Source of the DNA: Vibrio sp. MedPE-SWchi
GTDB lineage: Bacteria > Pseudomonadota > Gammaproteobacteria > Enterobacterales > Vibrionaceae
Direction: 5' to 3'
Length of the DNA: 64,000 nt
NCBI GenBank assembly: GCA_001874155.1
Contig: MPDB01000002.1
Location: 1-64,000, forward strand
A program made the position numbers and the translations under genes. Position 1 is the stretch's first letter. Every line of letters starts with the position of its first letter. Shown here in pieces: positions 37,959 through 47,239 of the stretch. A model generated the notes under the pieces. It worked only from the letters and a program-made list of their open reading frames with translations, had not been told where the DNA came from and did not search any database.

Positions 37959-38480
37959 ATGAAACATTCGCTGCTGTGCTCTACCGCCCTAATCGCGAGC
38001 CTAACAACTTCATTCGCCTTTTCAGCAAGCTGCCCTGAGATACTTAACGGCAAACAAAGGCTGTTAAATTCAAACGAAGAGATTGAACTGTGTGAAGAAT
38101 TTCAAGGTAAAACTCAGTGCGGTTTCACTCCTCAGTTCGAGCAACTTGAGCAGCTTTACCAAACTTACAAAAATGAAGGGTTCACGGTTGTTGGTTTCCC
38201 AAGTAATGATTTTCGCCAAGACAGAGGAAGCGAGGAGCAATCTGCTAAAATCTGCTATCTAGATTATGGCGTGACCTTTCCGATGATGGCGCGTGCATCA
38301 CTCTCTGGCCCTGACGCAAATCCAGTCTTTGCGAAAATCCAACAACAAGCAGGCGTCAAGCCGAAATGGAATTTCTACAAGTTCTTGGTCAGCAAGGAAG
38401 GCAAGGTAGTAGCAACCTTCCCGAGTTCCACATCGCCAACCAGTACCACTCTCAAAAATGCAATAGAGCAGCAGCTATGA
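37959..38480 (+). CDS. Secreted glutathione-peroxidase-family protein with internal deletion
   Basis: A 173-residue protein with a signal peptide (residues 1-23, ending FAFSA) and a glutathione peroxidase fold: CGFTPQFEQLEQLYQTY, VVGFPSNDF, YGVTFPM and KPKWNFYKFL. Family members read FxGKxxLxVNxASxCGFT, but here FQGK is followed directly by TQCGFT, so about eight or nine residues (the strand before the peroxidatic cysteine, here Cys54) are missing in frame. Cys54 and the Trp remain. Activity is doubtful; it would act in the periplasm on peroxides. Its stop overlaps the next start. Confidence 0.82.
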   Translation: MKHSLLCSTALIASLTTSFAFSASCPEILNGKQRLLNSNEEIELCEEFQGKTQCGFTPQFEQLEQLYQTYKNEGFTVVGFPSNDFRQDRGSEEQSAKICYLDYGVTFPMMARASLSGPDANPVFAKIQQQAGVKPKWNFYKFLVSKEGKVVATFPSSTSPTSTTLKNAIEQQL

Positions 38481-38944
38481 GATCAGATTACATGGAGACA
38501 ACTCAAACTCGAAACACGATGGCCAAGCTCGGTTATATGGGTTTGCTCCCCTTTTTATTCGGCCTGCTGTTATCGCTCACCGATAGCCAACTCTTTATGC
38601 TGAACGGCGAAACACTCTTCATCACCTACAGCGTCGCTATCTTGAGCTTTTTGTCGGGCATCTTATGGAGCAATGGGATAGAGAACTTCGAAAGTCAATC
38701 CAGCAACAAGGCTCTAATTCTGAGCAATGTTATTGTGTTGGCCGCTTGGCTAGCGGTGCTACTCGGTGAGCAGCAAGAATTCCTCACCACTTTGATTCTT
38801 ATCATTGGCTACATAGCGGTTTGGCGAGCGGAAAGGTCAATGAGAGAAGAGAACCAAAGTGAAGGCCCCAACGGCTATTTTGATATGCGAACCAGATTGA
38901 CCTCTAGTGTGGTGTTAATGCACGGTATAGTGATGTTGACTTAA
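38477..38944 (+). CDS. DUF3429 family inner membrane protein
   Basis: A protein of about 155 residues with four to five membrane segments. It begins at ATG 38477, overlapping the peroxidase-like stop by four bases; an in-frame upstream extension runs inside that gene and is rejected. Resembles DUF3429 proteins (MGLLPFLFGLL, YSVAILSFLSGILW), which lack a known function. Coupled translation suggests a common unit with the peroxidase-like gene. Confidence 0.78.
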   Translation: MRSDYMETTQTRNTMAKLGYMGLLPFLFGLLLSLTDSQLFMLNGETLFITYSVAILSFLSGILWSNGIENFESQSSNKALILSNVIVLAAWLAVLLGEQQEFLTTLILIIGYIAVWRAERSMREENQSEGPNGYFDMRTRLTSSVVLMHGIVMLT

Positions 38945-39143
38945 GCGAGTGACGCCTGCCCTGAGAACTTAGATATGGCGTTGATTATTGCGTTAGAACA
39001 ACCCGCTTGTGGCTTGGCTTTAATTCTCACCCACAGCTTTCTCATTCTTTATCCACTTAACCCTCTGTTTCATATTATTGTCATATATTCCGCTTAAATT
39101 ACCCCCCAACATTTACTCAATCAACATCATAGTTAGAAGTGAT

Positions 39144-39431
39144 ATGCCAAAGGCGAAAAATCCTCTTGATAACCAAATTATTGCACTGCTCCAAAACAGT
39201 GGAATGATCAAAAGCGAAGCACAATTTCAGTTAAAAAAGCACGTTTACAAACTAGAGCCTAATGAAATCAAGCAGATAAACAACTACTCGACTCACTTTG
39301 GTTTAGATGCAAAACAGAACTTGATTGATGAGATTTTAGACATTCGCCGAGACACAATGATTGCAAAGTTAACCTCACAATCTAAGGTACACGAGCTTGT
39401 CGCGGATGAACCAAGTTGGCCATATCGCTAG
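39144..39431 (+). CDS. Small hypothetical protein
   Basis: A 95-residue, charged, helical protein starting MPKAKNPLDNQIIALLQ. The start at 39144 follows a weak AGAAGTG site; the frame extends 22 codons upstream without one. No membrane segment, no signal and no known domain are seen. It stands alone between a membrane protein gene and a GntR operon. Confidence 0.55.
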   Translation: MPKAKNPLDNQIIALLQNSGMIKSEAQFQLKKHVYKLEPNEIKQINNYSTHFGLDAKQNLIDEILDIRRDTMIAKLTSQSKVHELVADEPSWPYR

Positions 39432-39540
39432 AGTTTTCGTCATGAGGAAAAGTTCATCAAATTCCGTGCAGATTGTCTAACGTGAACCATAAATAGTTCA
39501 GAAACAACAATATAAACAATCATGTCTTAAGAGCGCTTGA

Positions 39541-39572
39541 AACCTGTAAACCTGTAAACCTGTAAACCTGCA
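39541..39572 (+). repeat. 8-bp tandem repeat, four units
   Basis: AACCTGTA repeated three times followed by AACCTGCA, in the 289-base gap before the GntR operon; the rest of that gap holds the operon promoter. Confidence 0.9.
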
Positions 39573-39675
39573 GCCTTCTATCTATGTGACCGTACTATTC
39601 AAGCCTTAATAATGGTGTTTGTTTGTCACTTCATTTCATCGACATAACTAATTTATCTTCCCCTACCTCGCCCGA

Positions 39676-39699
39676 GGTGTTATACATATATATAACACC
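39676..39699. promoter_or_regulatory. Inverted-repeat operator of the GntR/ABC operon
   Basis: GGTGTTATA and TATAACACC are exact 9-bp arms around a 6-base centre, ending 21 bases before the start codon of the GntR regulator. YtrA-type regulators usually repress their own operon from such a site. Confidence 0.72.
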
Positions 39700-39720
39700 A
39701 ATTCAGCCTAAGGGCTTTCT

Positions 39721-40092
39721 ATGACGCAATGGAATGATCGCCAGCCGATTTTCCGCCAGTTAGCTGACCAAATTACGCAACAGATCTTAAAAGGTATTTG
39801 GTGCGAAGGAGACGCTTTACCTTCCGTGCGTAAAATCTCAGCTGACATGAAAATCAACCACTTAACCGTCATGAAAGGGTATCAACTGCTCGTGGATGAA
39901 GGATTGGTGGAAAAGAAACGTGGTCAGGGTATGTTCGTTGCTCAAGGTGCCAATCAAAAGTTACTTGCAGACGAAAAAGCGCACTTTCTTGAACAACAAA
40001 TCCCACAGGTTGCCGCAACATTACAACGTTTGAACATGTCGTTTGATGAGTTCACCCAGCAACTACAACTACATATGAAAGGTGACCAATGA
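39721..40092 (+). CDS. GntR family regulator, YtrA subfamily
   Basis: A 123-residue protein with an N-terminal winged helix (PIFRQLADQITQQILKGIW...LPSVRKISADMKINHLTVMKGYQLL) and only a short C-terminal helical part, the hallmark of the YtrA subfamily. Such regulators precede ABC transporter genes and repress the operon until an envelope stress or ligand relieves it. Its stop overlaps the ATPase start by four bases. A palindromic site lies just upstream. Confidence 0.92.
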   Translation: MTQWNDRQPIFRQLADQITQQILKGIWCEGDALPSVRKISADMKINHLTVMKGYQLLVDEGLVEKKRGQGMFVAQGANQKLLADEKAHFLEQQIPQVAATLQRLNMSFDEFTQQLQLHMKGDQ

Positions 40093-40961
40093 GCGCACTA
40101 GTCAGTATAAAAAACGTTTCCAAAACCTATAACAAAAAGAAATATAGTAAACAAGGAGACGCACTTCATAACGTCAGCTTTGATTTGCATGCGGGTCAGG
40201 TGTTGGGTCTTCTAGGGCATAATGGCGCAGGTAAATCGACTCTCATTAATGCTTTACTCGGCGCGCACGAATATCAGGGCTCTATTCACGTCAATGGTTT
40301 TGAGCCCATCAAGCAGCGCGACAAAATAATGCAGAGCCTATCGTACATCTCAGATGTTAACGTTCTGCCGGGATGGATGACCGTTTCGCAACTCCTTGAT
40401 TATACAGAAGGCGTTCACCCGAGCTTCAATCGCAATAAAGCCGATGATCTCATCAAGCAAACTGACATCAAGCCACGTGCACGCATCAAGTCACTCTCGA
40501 AGGGGATGAAGGTACAATTGCACCTGGCGATCGTTATTGCGACAAATACCCAAATCCTGATATTGGATGAGCCGACCTTAGGGCTAGATTTGGTCTACCG
40601 TGAAACATTCTATCGTCACTTACTAGAATGGTTTCATGATGGTGAGCGCGCACTGATCATTGCCAGTCACGAGGTGTCTGAAATTGAACACCTATTAACA
40701 GATGTGCTGATTCTTAAACATGGCAGCCCAGTTCTACAAGCGTCTATGGAAGCCGTCAGCGACGACTACTTCATTCTTGATGCCAGTGACGATCATCGTT
40801 CGGCAATCGAAGCCATGAATCCACTCTCTTCACAAAAAGGACTTGGTACGACTAAGTGGCTACTTTCGTCTCAATACCTTGACCAGGCAGAAGGCCTTGG
40901 CGACACATTAACGGTGAAATTAGCGGACCTATTTTTAGCTCTGCAAAAGGAGGAAGCGTAA
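40089..40961 (+). CDS. ABC transporter ATP-binding protein
   Basis: A 290-residue ABC-2-type ATPase. Walker A is GHNGAGKST near residue 43, the signature is LSKGMKVQL near 137, and Walker B is ILILDEPTLGLD. It pairs with the permease encoded next; the stop and start share one base. YtrB-like in context. The exported compound is unknown; candidates are peptides or drugs acting on the envelope. Confidence 0.92.
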   Translation: MSALVSIKNVSKTYNKKKYSKQGDALHNVSFDLHAGQVLGLLGHNGAGKSTLINALLGAHEYQGSIHVNGFEPIKQRDKIMQSLSYISDVNVLPGWMTVSQLLDYTEGVHPSFNRNKADDLIKQTDIKPRARIKSLSKGMKVQLHLAIVIATNTQILILDEPTLGLDLVYRETFYRHLLEWFHDGERALIIASHEVSEIEHLLTDVLILKHGSPVLQASMEAVSDDYFILDASDDHRSAIEAMNPLSSQKGLGTTKWLLSSQYLDQAEGLGDTLTVKLADLFLALQKEEA

Positions 40962-41791
40962 TGCGCTCTACCTTAGCTATGTTACGTAAAGAGTGGATTG
41001 AGAACCCACTGGTTACGCGTATTCCTTTATTCATGTTTGCATGTGGTACGTTACTGTTCATTAGCTTGATCAGCAGTTCGACATTGCAACACGACATGTT
41101 CTTCCAAATGAGTTTTAGCGGCGATGTCAGCGATATCCATAAAGAGTTAGGCGACGACGTTAACATGCTGATCACGGGTGGTGTTGGGCTATTATCTATC
41201 TTGCTCGGCACACAATATTTCCCACGTACACTTCGCAAAGAGCGCTTAGAAGGCAGTGTCATGTTCTGGCGCAGCATGCCGGTTAGCGATGTTAAGACCC
41301 ACTTAGTAAAGCTCATGTTTGGTCTATTGGTTATTCCTCTGGTCTGTTCCTTGCTGGTGCTTTCTGCCGACTTAATGTTATGGGTTTTAAACCTCTCTAC
41401 AGAGCATCAGTTGGCGTTGTTATATCGCCAAGCCTCTTTGGGGTACGTACTACTCAATTGGATAGAGTTCTTACTTCGTATGATAGTAGCCGGTATTCTA
41501 CTGTTACCGTTTGCACTGACTGCGATGGCCGTCTCCCAAAAGGTGAAATCGCCACTTTTGATTCTCCTAATTGCGATTTATACACTTCGTTGGATGCCAA
41601 TCGCCCTGTTCAACTACGACGGATTAGACCAATTTTTCTCTAAGGTGTTTTACCTGCCACTCCACTCCATTCTGGCACCGAATCCATTCAGTGCCTTACC
41701 TGAAGCCGGTTGGTTGAATGTCAGTGTTTACATCATCGCTGGTGTTATCGCGTGGATAGTAAATTTAAGGCTGAGTCGAACCATCAATTAG
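40961..41791 (+). CDS. ABC-2 type permease
   Basis: A 276-residue inner membrane protein with about six membrane segments and a cytosolic loop (YFPRTLRKERLEGSVMFWRSMPVS) typical of ABC-2 permeases. Third and last gene of the GntR-ATPase-permease operon, closed by a strong terminator. No substrate can be deduced. Confidence 0.88.
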   Translation: MRSTLAMLRKEWIENPLVTRIPLFMFACGTLLFISLISSSTLQHDMFFQMSFSGDVSDIHKELGDDVNMLITGGVGLLSILLGTQYFPRTLRKERLEGSVMFWRSMPVSDVKTHLVKLMFGLLVIPLVCSLLVLSADLMLWVLNLSTEHQLALLYRQASLGYVLLNWIEFLLRMIVAGILLLPFALTAMAVSQKVKSPLLILLIAIYTLRWMPIALFNYDGLDQFFSKVFYLPLHSILAPNPFSALPEAGWLNVSVYIIAGVIAWIVNLRLSRTIN

Positions 41792-41805
41792 AGAAGACGA
41801 TCAAC

Positions 41806-41834
41806 AAAGCGAGGCTATAAAACCTCGCTTTTTT
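41806..41834 (+). terminator. Terminator after the GntR/ABC operon
   Basis: AAAGCGAGG with CCTCGCTTT as stem, then a T run of six. Confidence 0.92.
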
Positions 41835-41931
41835 CGTTTAAACAAATCGTTATTTCGTGATTGAGTATGTCGATAGCGACAAAAAAAATGTGCTAGTCTT
41901 AGCGCAACTCAACCACGAGATAAGAACTACA

Positions 41932-43056
41932 ATGAAAATTTTCAGCAACTTCGAAAGCGGCAACATTCACGTCGTTTCAGCAGAGTCCCCACAGAGCATT
42001 CAACTAACGATACCGGCAGATAATCAGACCGAGATATCGCAATGGTTTCATTTTCGCTTAGAAAGTGACGCCCACCAACCTCATCATTTCACCATCAATG
42101 AGCTTGCAACATCAGCGTACCCAGAAGGCTGGACAGATTACGACGTTGTCGCTTCTTATGATCGTGAAGAGTGGTTCCGAATCCCCGCTCAATTTGATGG
42201 CAATGCACTCACGTTCGATTTCATTCCTGAGCATGAGTCCATGTACTTTGCCTACTTTGCACCGTACTCATACGACCGACATCAAGATCTCCTGCACAGC
42301 GCACAAACACACCCAGCTTGTAAGCTCGAGACGCTAGGCCACACTCTTGATAACAATGACATCAGCCTACTCACTATCGGCGAACCAAGCCCTGAGAAGA
42401 AGAATATTTGGATCATTGGCCGTCAGCACCCAGGGGAAACAATGGCAGAGTGGTTTATCGAAGGATTAGTATTACGTCTACTCGATGAAACCGATACCGT
42501 GGGTCGTTCGCTACTCGACAACGTCGTCATTCGCGTCGTTCCTAACATGAACCCAGATGGCAGCATTCGCGGTCACCTTCGTACCAACGGTATCGGTGTC
42601 AACCTAAACCGCGAATGGCAAACGCCTTCTATGGATCGCAGCCCTGAGGTTTTCCTAGTTCGCGAGCGCATGCTTGAAGTCGGTGTCGATATGTTCCTCG
42701 ATATCCACGGTGATGAAGCTATCCCGTATAACTTTGTCGCAGGCAGCGAAGGTACTCCTTCTTACAATGCGCGTATTGCTCATCTTGAAAATCACTTCAA
42801 GCAAGCGTTGCTAACGATTACCCCAGAATTCCAAGACGAATTTGGTTACGACAAAGACGAACCAGGCAAAGCGAACCTGACCGTCGGTTCAAACTGGGTT
42901 GGAGAGCAATTCAAGTGCTTGTCATACACGGTTGAAATGCCATTTAAAGACCACATCAGCCACGCCGACGAGCTGTACGGTTGGTCTCCAGAACGCAGTG
43001 TTGCCTTTGGTCACGATATGCTCGCAGCAGTCTGGGCAACGGTTGATGAGTTATAA
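41932..43056 (+). CDS. M14 family zinc carboxypeptidase (cytosolic-carboxypeptidase type)
   Basis: A 374-residue protein without signal peptide: an N-terminal beta-sandwich domain (residues 1-115) followed by an M14 peptidase domain. Zinc motif HPGE at about 164-167, the third zinc ligand in DIHGDE near 260, and the catalytic Glu in YTVEMPF near 345. NPDGSIRGHLRTN is also typical. Such bacterial proteins resemble eukaryotic cytosolic carboxypeptidases (deglutamylases); the substrate in bacteria is not known. Start 41932 is the ATG giving MKIFSNFESGN; an upstream frame start at 41857 has no ribosome site. Confidence 0.88.
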   Translation: MKIFSNFESGNIHVVSAESPQSIQLTIPADNQTEISQWFHFRLESDAHQPHHFTINELATSAYPEGWTDYDVVASYDREEWFRIPAQFDGNALTFDFIPEHESMYFAYFAPYSYDRHQDLLHSAQTHPACKLETLGHTLDNNDISLLTIGEPSPEKKNIWIIGRQHPGETMAEWFIEGLVLRLLDETDTVGRSLLDNVVIRVVPNMNPDGSIRGHLRTNGIGVNLNREWQTPSMDRSPEVFLVRERMLEVGVDMFLDIHGDEAIPYNFVAGSEGTPSYNARIAHLENHFKQALLTITPEFQDEFGYDKDEPGKANLTVGSNWVGEQFKCLSYTVEMPFKDHISHADELYGWSPERSVAFGHDMLAAVWATVDEL

Positions 43057-43076
43057 TCGCTAAGTTTTAGAGACTC

Positions 43077-43112
43077 AAAAGGCCTGAGAACACAATGTTT
43101 TCAGGCCTTTTT
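43077..43112. terminator. Bidirectional terminator, M14 gene / phnE
   Basis: AAAAGGCCTGA and TCAGGCCTTTTT pair across a 13-nt loop between convergent genes. Confidence 0.9.
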
Positions 43113-43188
43113 ATTTGAGCTCACTTTTTAACGATCAGAGCACAGAGAGAGCGCCTTAAATAAGCTCGCGATCACTCGATTGTTCAAG

Positions 43189-44058
43189 TCATTTGCGTTT
43201 TTCGTACAGTGGAATGTTTTCACCCACAATGTATTTTTGTCGCAAGATACTCGACACTTTATCCAGCGCCATAATGATGACAACCAGAATGAGCGTAATA
43301 AAGGTGACAACATCCCAATTCCATAGGCGCATATTTTCCGCATAGACAAGGCCAATACCGCCCGCACCAACAAAGCCTAATACCGCCGCAGAACGTGTGT
43401 TGGATTCCAACTGATAAAGGCTCAGCGCTAAGAAGGTTGGAAAGGATTGCGTGAATATGCCAAATCGATGTTTTTGTAGATTATTAGCACCGAGCGCCGT
43501 TAATCCACGAGACGGTTTTTTATCCGCAGCTTCGTGGCTTTCCGCGTATAACTTACCGAACAATCCTAAATCTTGAACGAATACCGCCATCACACCCGCC
43601 AATGGACCAAGACCCACAGCACGCACGAAAATCATCCCCCAAATGGCCATATCGATACCGCGTAACACATCAAACAATCGACGCATCGCAATAGCGATAA
43701 TGCCGAATGGCCCTGTCATTACGTTTCTCGCCGCCAAGAAAGAGAGCGGCAAGGCAACCAACGATGCACTCAGAGTGCCACCAAACACGATAGCCAGCGT
43801 TATACCGATCTGTTTAAAGTAGTACGCGAATGGCCAATCAAAGAAGTCTCTCCAGACAAACATATGAGCGATGTAGCTCATTATTTTCCCGTTCCCCATT
43901 TCGAACTGTTTGCCAGACACACCAAAAAAGGAGAAAAACAAAAAGTAGTAGACCGCCACGGCCGCCACGGCCAACCCAACCCACGCTAGGTAGCGTCTTT
44001 GCTGAGAGAAGATCGCTCGGTTTTCCAGTTTAATTTGATCTATTGTCATCTGCGTCAT
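43189..44058 (-). CDS. phnE: Phosphonate-type ABC transporter permease (second)
   Basis: A 289-residue PhnE-family permease with six membrane segments and the EAA-like loop of the family (RGLTALGANNLQKHRFG). The start overlaps the preceding permease stop by four bases (ATGA), so the two are coupled and likely form a heterodimer. Last gene of phnC-phnD-phnE-phnE. Confidence 0.92.
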   Translation of the reverse strand: MTQMTIDQIKLENRAIFSQQRRYLAWVGLAVAAVAVYYFLFFSFFGVSGKQFEMGNGKIMSYIAHMFVWRDFFDWPFAYYFKQIGITLAIVFGGTLSASLVALPLSFLAARNVMTGPFGIIAIAMRRLFDVLRGIDMAIWGMIFVRAVGLGPLAGVMAVFVQDLGLFGKLYAESHEAADKKPSRGLTALGANNLQKHRFGIFTQSFPTFLALSLYQLESNTRSAAVLGFVGAGGIGLVYAENMRLWNWDVVTFITLILVVIIMALDKVSSILRQKYIVGENIPLYEKRK

Positions 44059-44930
44059 TTGGCGTCTCCGCTGATTACTTTTTTCCTTAACACACCTGAC
44101 GTCATATCAATGAGCGCAACGACCATGATAATAAGCAGTAACGTAATGCTGACTTGGTCATGTCGGCCTAGGCTGATGTTAGTCATAAGCTCTTGGCCAA
44201 TGCCCCCTGCCCCCACCAGGCCGAGGATGGTCGATGAGCGAAAGTTAATCTCAAACCTCAAAAATATATACGACAATACCGTGGGCTTGATTTGAGGCCA
44301 AAACGCATATCGCAGGCGTTGAATTGGGCTAGCACCACAAGCGGTTAAACCTCGAACAGGCTTATCTGAAATGGTTTCAATCGATTCATAGAAAAGCTTG
44401 GTTAAGCTGCCTATGGTATGCAGCGTTAGAGCAACAAACCCTGGAAACGTTCCTACGCCATAAGCCATAACAAACATAACGGCCCACGCGAGTTCTGGCA
44501 TCGTGCGTAGAAACGCCACAAAAGAACGAACGCCAACTCGTACAGAGGCGGGTGCATAACCGTTTGATGCTGATAGAAAGGCCAACACAATCGCAATGAC
44601 TGACGATACGAGTGTCGCCGCGATAGCAACATTGATCGTTTCCCATAGCAATGGAACCTGAATATGCAGCCTATAACCCCAGTAAATCAGTGATCCTGGC
44701 ACCGCCCTGCCATTTTCATCACGGCTAGCAAACAACACATCCCATGAAAGGTTTGGCAATGTATCGTAGATATAGTCAAACAGCGCAGGGGCATTATTGA
44801 TGATGGTGTAAAGGCTGAATTCGGCGTAATGCCCGGAAAGCAGGTAAAAGAACATGAAAACAGAAGACCACATCAATGCGTCTGTTTTTTGCTTACGACT
44901 GACCTGTTTATAATATTGTTCAAATTGCAT
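44055..44930 (-). CDS. phnE: Phosphonate-type ABC transporter permease (first)
   Basis: A PhnE-family permease of about 291 residues with LRTMPELAWAVMFV, the family core, and RGLTACGASPIQRLRY as the ATPase-contact loop. Start is placed at ATG 44930 (MQFEQYYKQ); a TTG at 44966 lies within an intergenic hairpin and is less likely, though neither start has a strong ribosome site. Follows phnD after a hairpin. Confidence 0.9.
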   Translation of the reverse strand: MQFEQYYKQVSRKQKTDALMWSSVFMFFYLLSGHYAEFSLYTIINNAPALFDYIYDTLPNLSWDVLFASRDENGRAVPGSLIYWGYRLHIQVPLLWETINVAIAATLVSSVIAIVLAFLSASNGYAPASVRVGVRSFVAFLRTMPELAWAVMFVMAYGVGTFPGFVALTLHTIGSLTKLFYESIETISDKPVRGLTACGASPIQRLRYAFWPQIKPTVLSYIFLRFEINFRSSTILGLVGAGGIGQELMTNISLGRHDQVSITLLLIIMVVALIDMTSGVLRKKVISGDAK

Positions 44931-44950
44931 GAATGAAACCGCACAAGTAG

Positions 44951-44980
44951 AAAGCTGGCTAAACAACAGCCAGCTTTTTT
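44951..44980. terminator. Hairpin between phnD and phnE
   Basis: AAGCTGGCT/AGCCAGCTT, with a long T run on the plus strand but only a short one on the minus (operon) strand. It may protect phnD mRNA or partly stop transcription so the binding protein is made in excess. Confidence 0.65.
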
Positions 44981-44991
44981 AGAGAAAGGAG

Positions 44992-45915
44992 TTAGCGTTG
45001 AGCAAACTTCGTCGCTTTTACTAGGTCAATGATTGACTGGTATTCAGCAACGCTTGTCTCTTCAAGGTGAAGAGAGCCACCAGCCGCTTTACTGAAACAC
45101 GCATTGTCTTCACGATCCAGTTTCTTAACCGCAGCAACCAGGTCATTTTTGAAATCTGGGTCTAGGCGATTACTGACAATCGTTGGGCCGTTCGCAATAA
45201 GTGGCGATTCCCAGATAATACGAATTTTATTCATCAAATCAGGTTCATGGTCCATAAAGCGCGTAATCGCACCAGCGCTGTAACCATTTTCTCTTTCACC
45301 GACCATTGATGACCAAGTTACTGCAGCGTCAAATTGACCATTCAATACACCTACAATGTCTTGCTCATGACCGCCAGAGAAGTTTACAGAGTCAAAGAAG
45401 TCGTTGTATTTGTTATCCATGTTGCCACCCAGCTTCATCTCAAGTTGGTTATTTGGAATCAAGTAACCAGACGTTGAGTTAGGATCGGCAAATGAAAATG
45501 TCGTGTTTTTCAAATCATCAATCGATTGATATTCACTGTCTTCTTTCACTAGGATGACAGAGTGGTAGCCGCGTGAATTATCGGTATTATCAACCGTAAT
45601 ACCGACTAACTCGACCGCTTCTGGATCATGTAAATACACTTCCGCGTACGATTTAGGTGACATGTTCACAACCAAATCAATCTTCTCACCAAGCAGCCCT
45701 TGAATAACGGCATTATAGTCAGTCGAGTTACGAATGTTGGTCTTTACACCTAGCTCAGCTTGTAGGAAATCTGCCACACATTGGTTATCACCAATCTGGT
45801 CAGCTGCATTTTGTCCACCTAAGATTCCTAGATTAATTTCGCTAGGCGCTGCTGCATTAACGTTAAATGTTACGGCTGATGCCACTGCGATTCCAACAGA
45901 TAGAAGCTTTTTCAT
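44992..45915 (-). CDS. phnD: Phosphonate/phosphate-ester-binding periplasmic protein
   Basis: A 307-residue PhnD-family solute-binding protein with a signal peptide (MKKLLSVGIAVASAVTF, cleavage after NAAA). Mature part opens INLGILGGQNAADQIGDNQCVADFL and contains ADPNSTSGYLIP, the anion-binding segment of the family. ATG 45915 preferred over the adjacent GTG; AAGGAC precedes it. Ligands in the family include aminoethylphosphonate, phosphite and phosphate esters; the exact one cannot be read. Confidence 0.93.
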   Translation of the reverse strand: MKKLLSVGIAVASAVTFNVNAAAPSEINLGILGGQNAADQIGDNQCVADFLQAELGVKTNIRNSTDYNAVIQGLLGEKIDLVVNMSPKSYAEVYLHDPEAVELVGITVDNTDNSRGYHSVILVKEDSEYQSIDDLKNTTFSFADPNSTSGYLIPNNQLEMKLGGNMDNKYNDFFDSVNFSGGHEQDIVGVLNGQFDAAVTWSSMVGERENGYSAGAITRFMDHEPDLMNKIRIIWESPLIANGPTIVSNRLDPDFKNDLVAAVKKLDREDNACFSKAAGGSLHLEETSVAEYQSIIDLVKATKFAQR

Positions 45916-45956
45916 CACTTGTCCTTAATGTGTCGTGTTTGATTTTCTAGCTTGGA

Positions 45957-46796
45957 TTAATGGATTTGTTCAATTTCATCACCGTATAGGCGATGTAAAA
46001 CATGGTCGTTGAGCCCAGAAGGGTGCCCGTCGTAAATCACTTGCCCTTTTGCAAGGCCAATTACGCGAGTGCAATACTGCTGAACTAACTCGATTGAATG
46101 GAGGTTTACCATCACAGCAACGCCGTCACTGCTGACTTTTTGCAGCGCTTCCATAATTCGAACGGTGTTTTTAGGGTCTAACGATGCAACAGGCTCGTCG
46201 GCCAGAAGTATTTTCGGGTTTTGCATCATGGCACGGCAGATAGCCACGCGTTGCTGCTGACCACCGGAAAGGTTTTCAGCACGCTGTAACGCATAAGGCA
46301 GCATATTGAGCCACTTTAGGAGTTGAATCGCGTGTGCTCGGTCTTTGTCACTGAATACTTTCAGCAATGACTTCAATGTCGATGTATGGCTCAGACGCCC
46401 CAATAGAACATTGGAAATCACGTCTAAACGCGGAACCAAACAAAAATCTTGGAAAATCATGCCGCAATGGGTACGCCACTCACGTAATTCTTTACGGTTC
46501 ATATTCAACACATCATCAACCGTTAGGTCTCGATGTACATTTAGAATGCTGCCACCCGTTGCTGGGATTGTGCCATTGAGCGTATGCAGTAACGTAGACT
46601 TACCCGCCCCTGAACGCCCTACGATTGCGACAAATTCACCCGCCTGAAGCTCGAAGCTTACGCCGTCTAATACCACTTTTCCTTCTTGGTAAGATTTAGT
46701 CAGTCCCTGAACTTCAAGTACTTTCCTGCCAAAATCTTGCTGTAGCTGTTCACTGTTGTCTGTCACTATTGACAACTCGGGTGCGCTCATCGCCAT
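45957..46796 (-). CDS. phnC: Phosphonate-type ABC transporter ATPase
   Basis: A 279-residue ABC ATPase with Walker [10 protein letters not shown], signature LSGGQQQR, and Walker B ILLADEP. First gene of the phn transport operon. Of the three close start codons, ATG 46796 has GGAGA at proper distance; 46802 is too close. No clear Pho box was recognised upstream. The N-terminal 25 residues before [10 protein letters not shown] are an unusual extension. Confidence 0.92.
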   Translation of the reverse strand: MAMSAPELSIVTDNSEQLQQDFGRKVLEVQGLTKSYQEGKVVLDGVSFELQAGEFVAIVGRSGAGKSTLLHTLNGTIPATGGSILNVHRDLTVDDVLNMNRKELREWRTHCGMIFQDFCLVPRLDVISNVLLGRLSHTSTLKSLLKVFSDKDRAHAIQLLKWLNMLPYALQRAENLSGGQQQRVAICRAMMQNPKILLADEPVASLDPKNTVRIMEALQKVSSDGVAVMVNLHSIELVQQYCTRVIGLAKGQVIYDGHPSGLNDHVLHRLYGDEIEQIH

Positions 46797-47239
46797 GCCC
46801 ATTCTCCAAGTAACTATTTACAAATTGAACAGTATTACAACGCAACAGTTTGACGGATTTTCGATGTTTTTGTGACCGATTTGTGAATCAGTTGCACCGA
46901 CAACCTATTTGAGAAAGTACATTTATTGATACAAAATCAATGTGATATGAAACCTTCGTGTCGATCATGTGTGGAGAAGCCTCATAACGTATTAATAAAA
47001 AAGTGAACGAGCACCCCCAACACAGCTCGAGAACAAGCGTTAACCCTAAACCATTAATTTATTGGGATTAATTCACTTCTCTTCTCGAAAAATAGCGGCC
47101 AAATCCCACCAAGCGACCACTCACACCATTCACAAAACGTCAATTTCATTACAAATAAACTTTTATGCTGTTGAGTTCACATATTTAATTCTGTTGGTCT
47201 ACGCTAATAAAGAAACCAACCATATGAAAGGAACTTAAT
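46797..47239. other. Intergenic region, divergent phnC / Cache-like gene
   Basis: A 440-base AT-rich region holding both promoters. A Pho-box-like half (CGGTCACAAAAACA on the minus strand near 46870-46885) matches the consensus poorly and is not called. No gene seen. Confidence 0.5.

Noticed and set aside
46803..46900. Pho box upstream of phnC
   Set aside because: Only one half resembles the consensus; not enough to call phosphate control.
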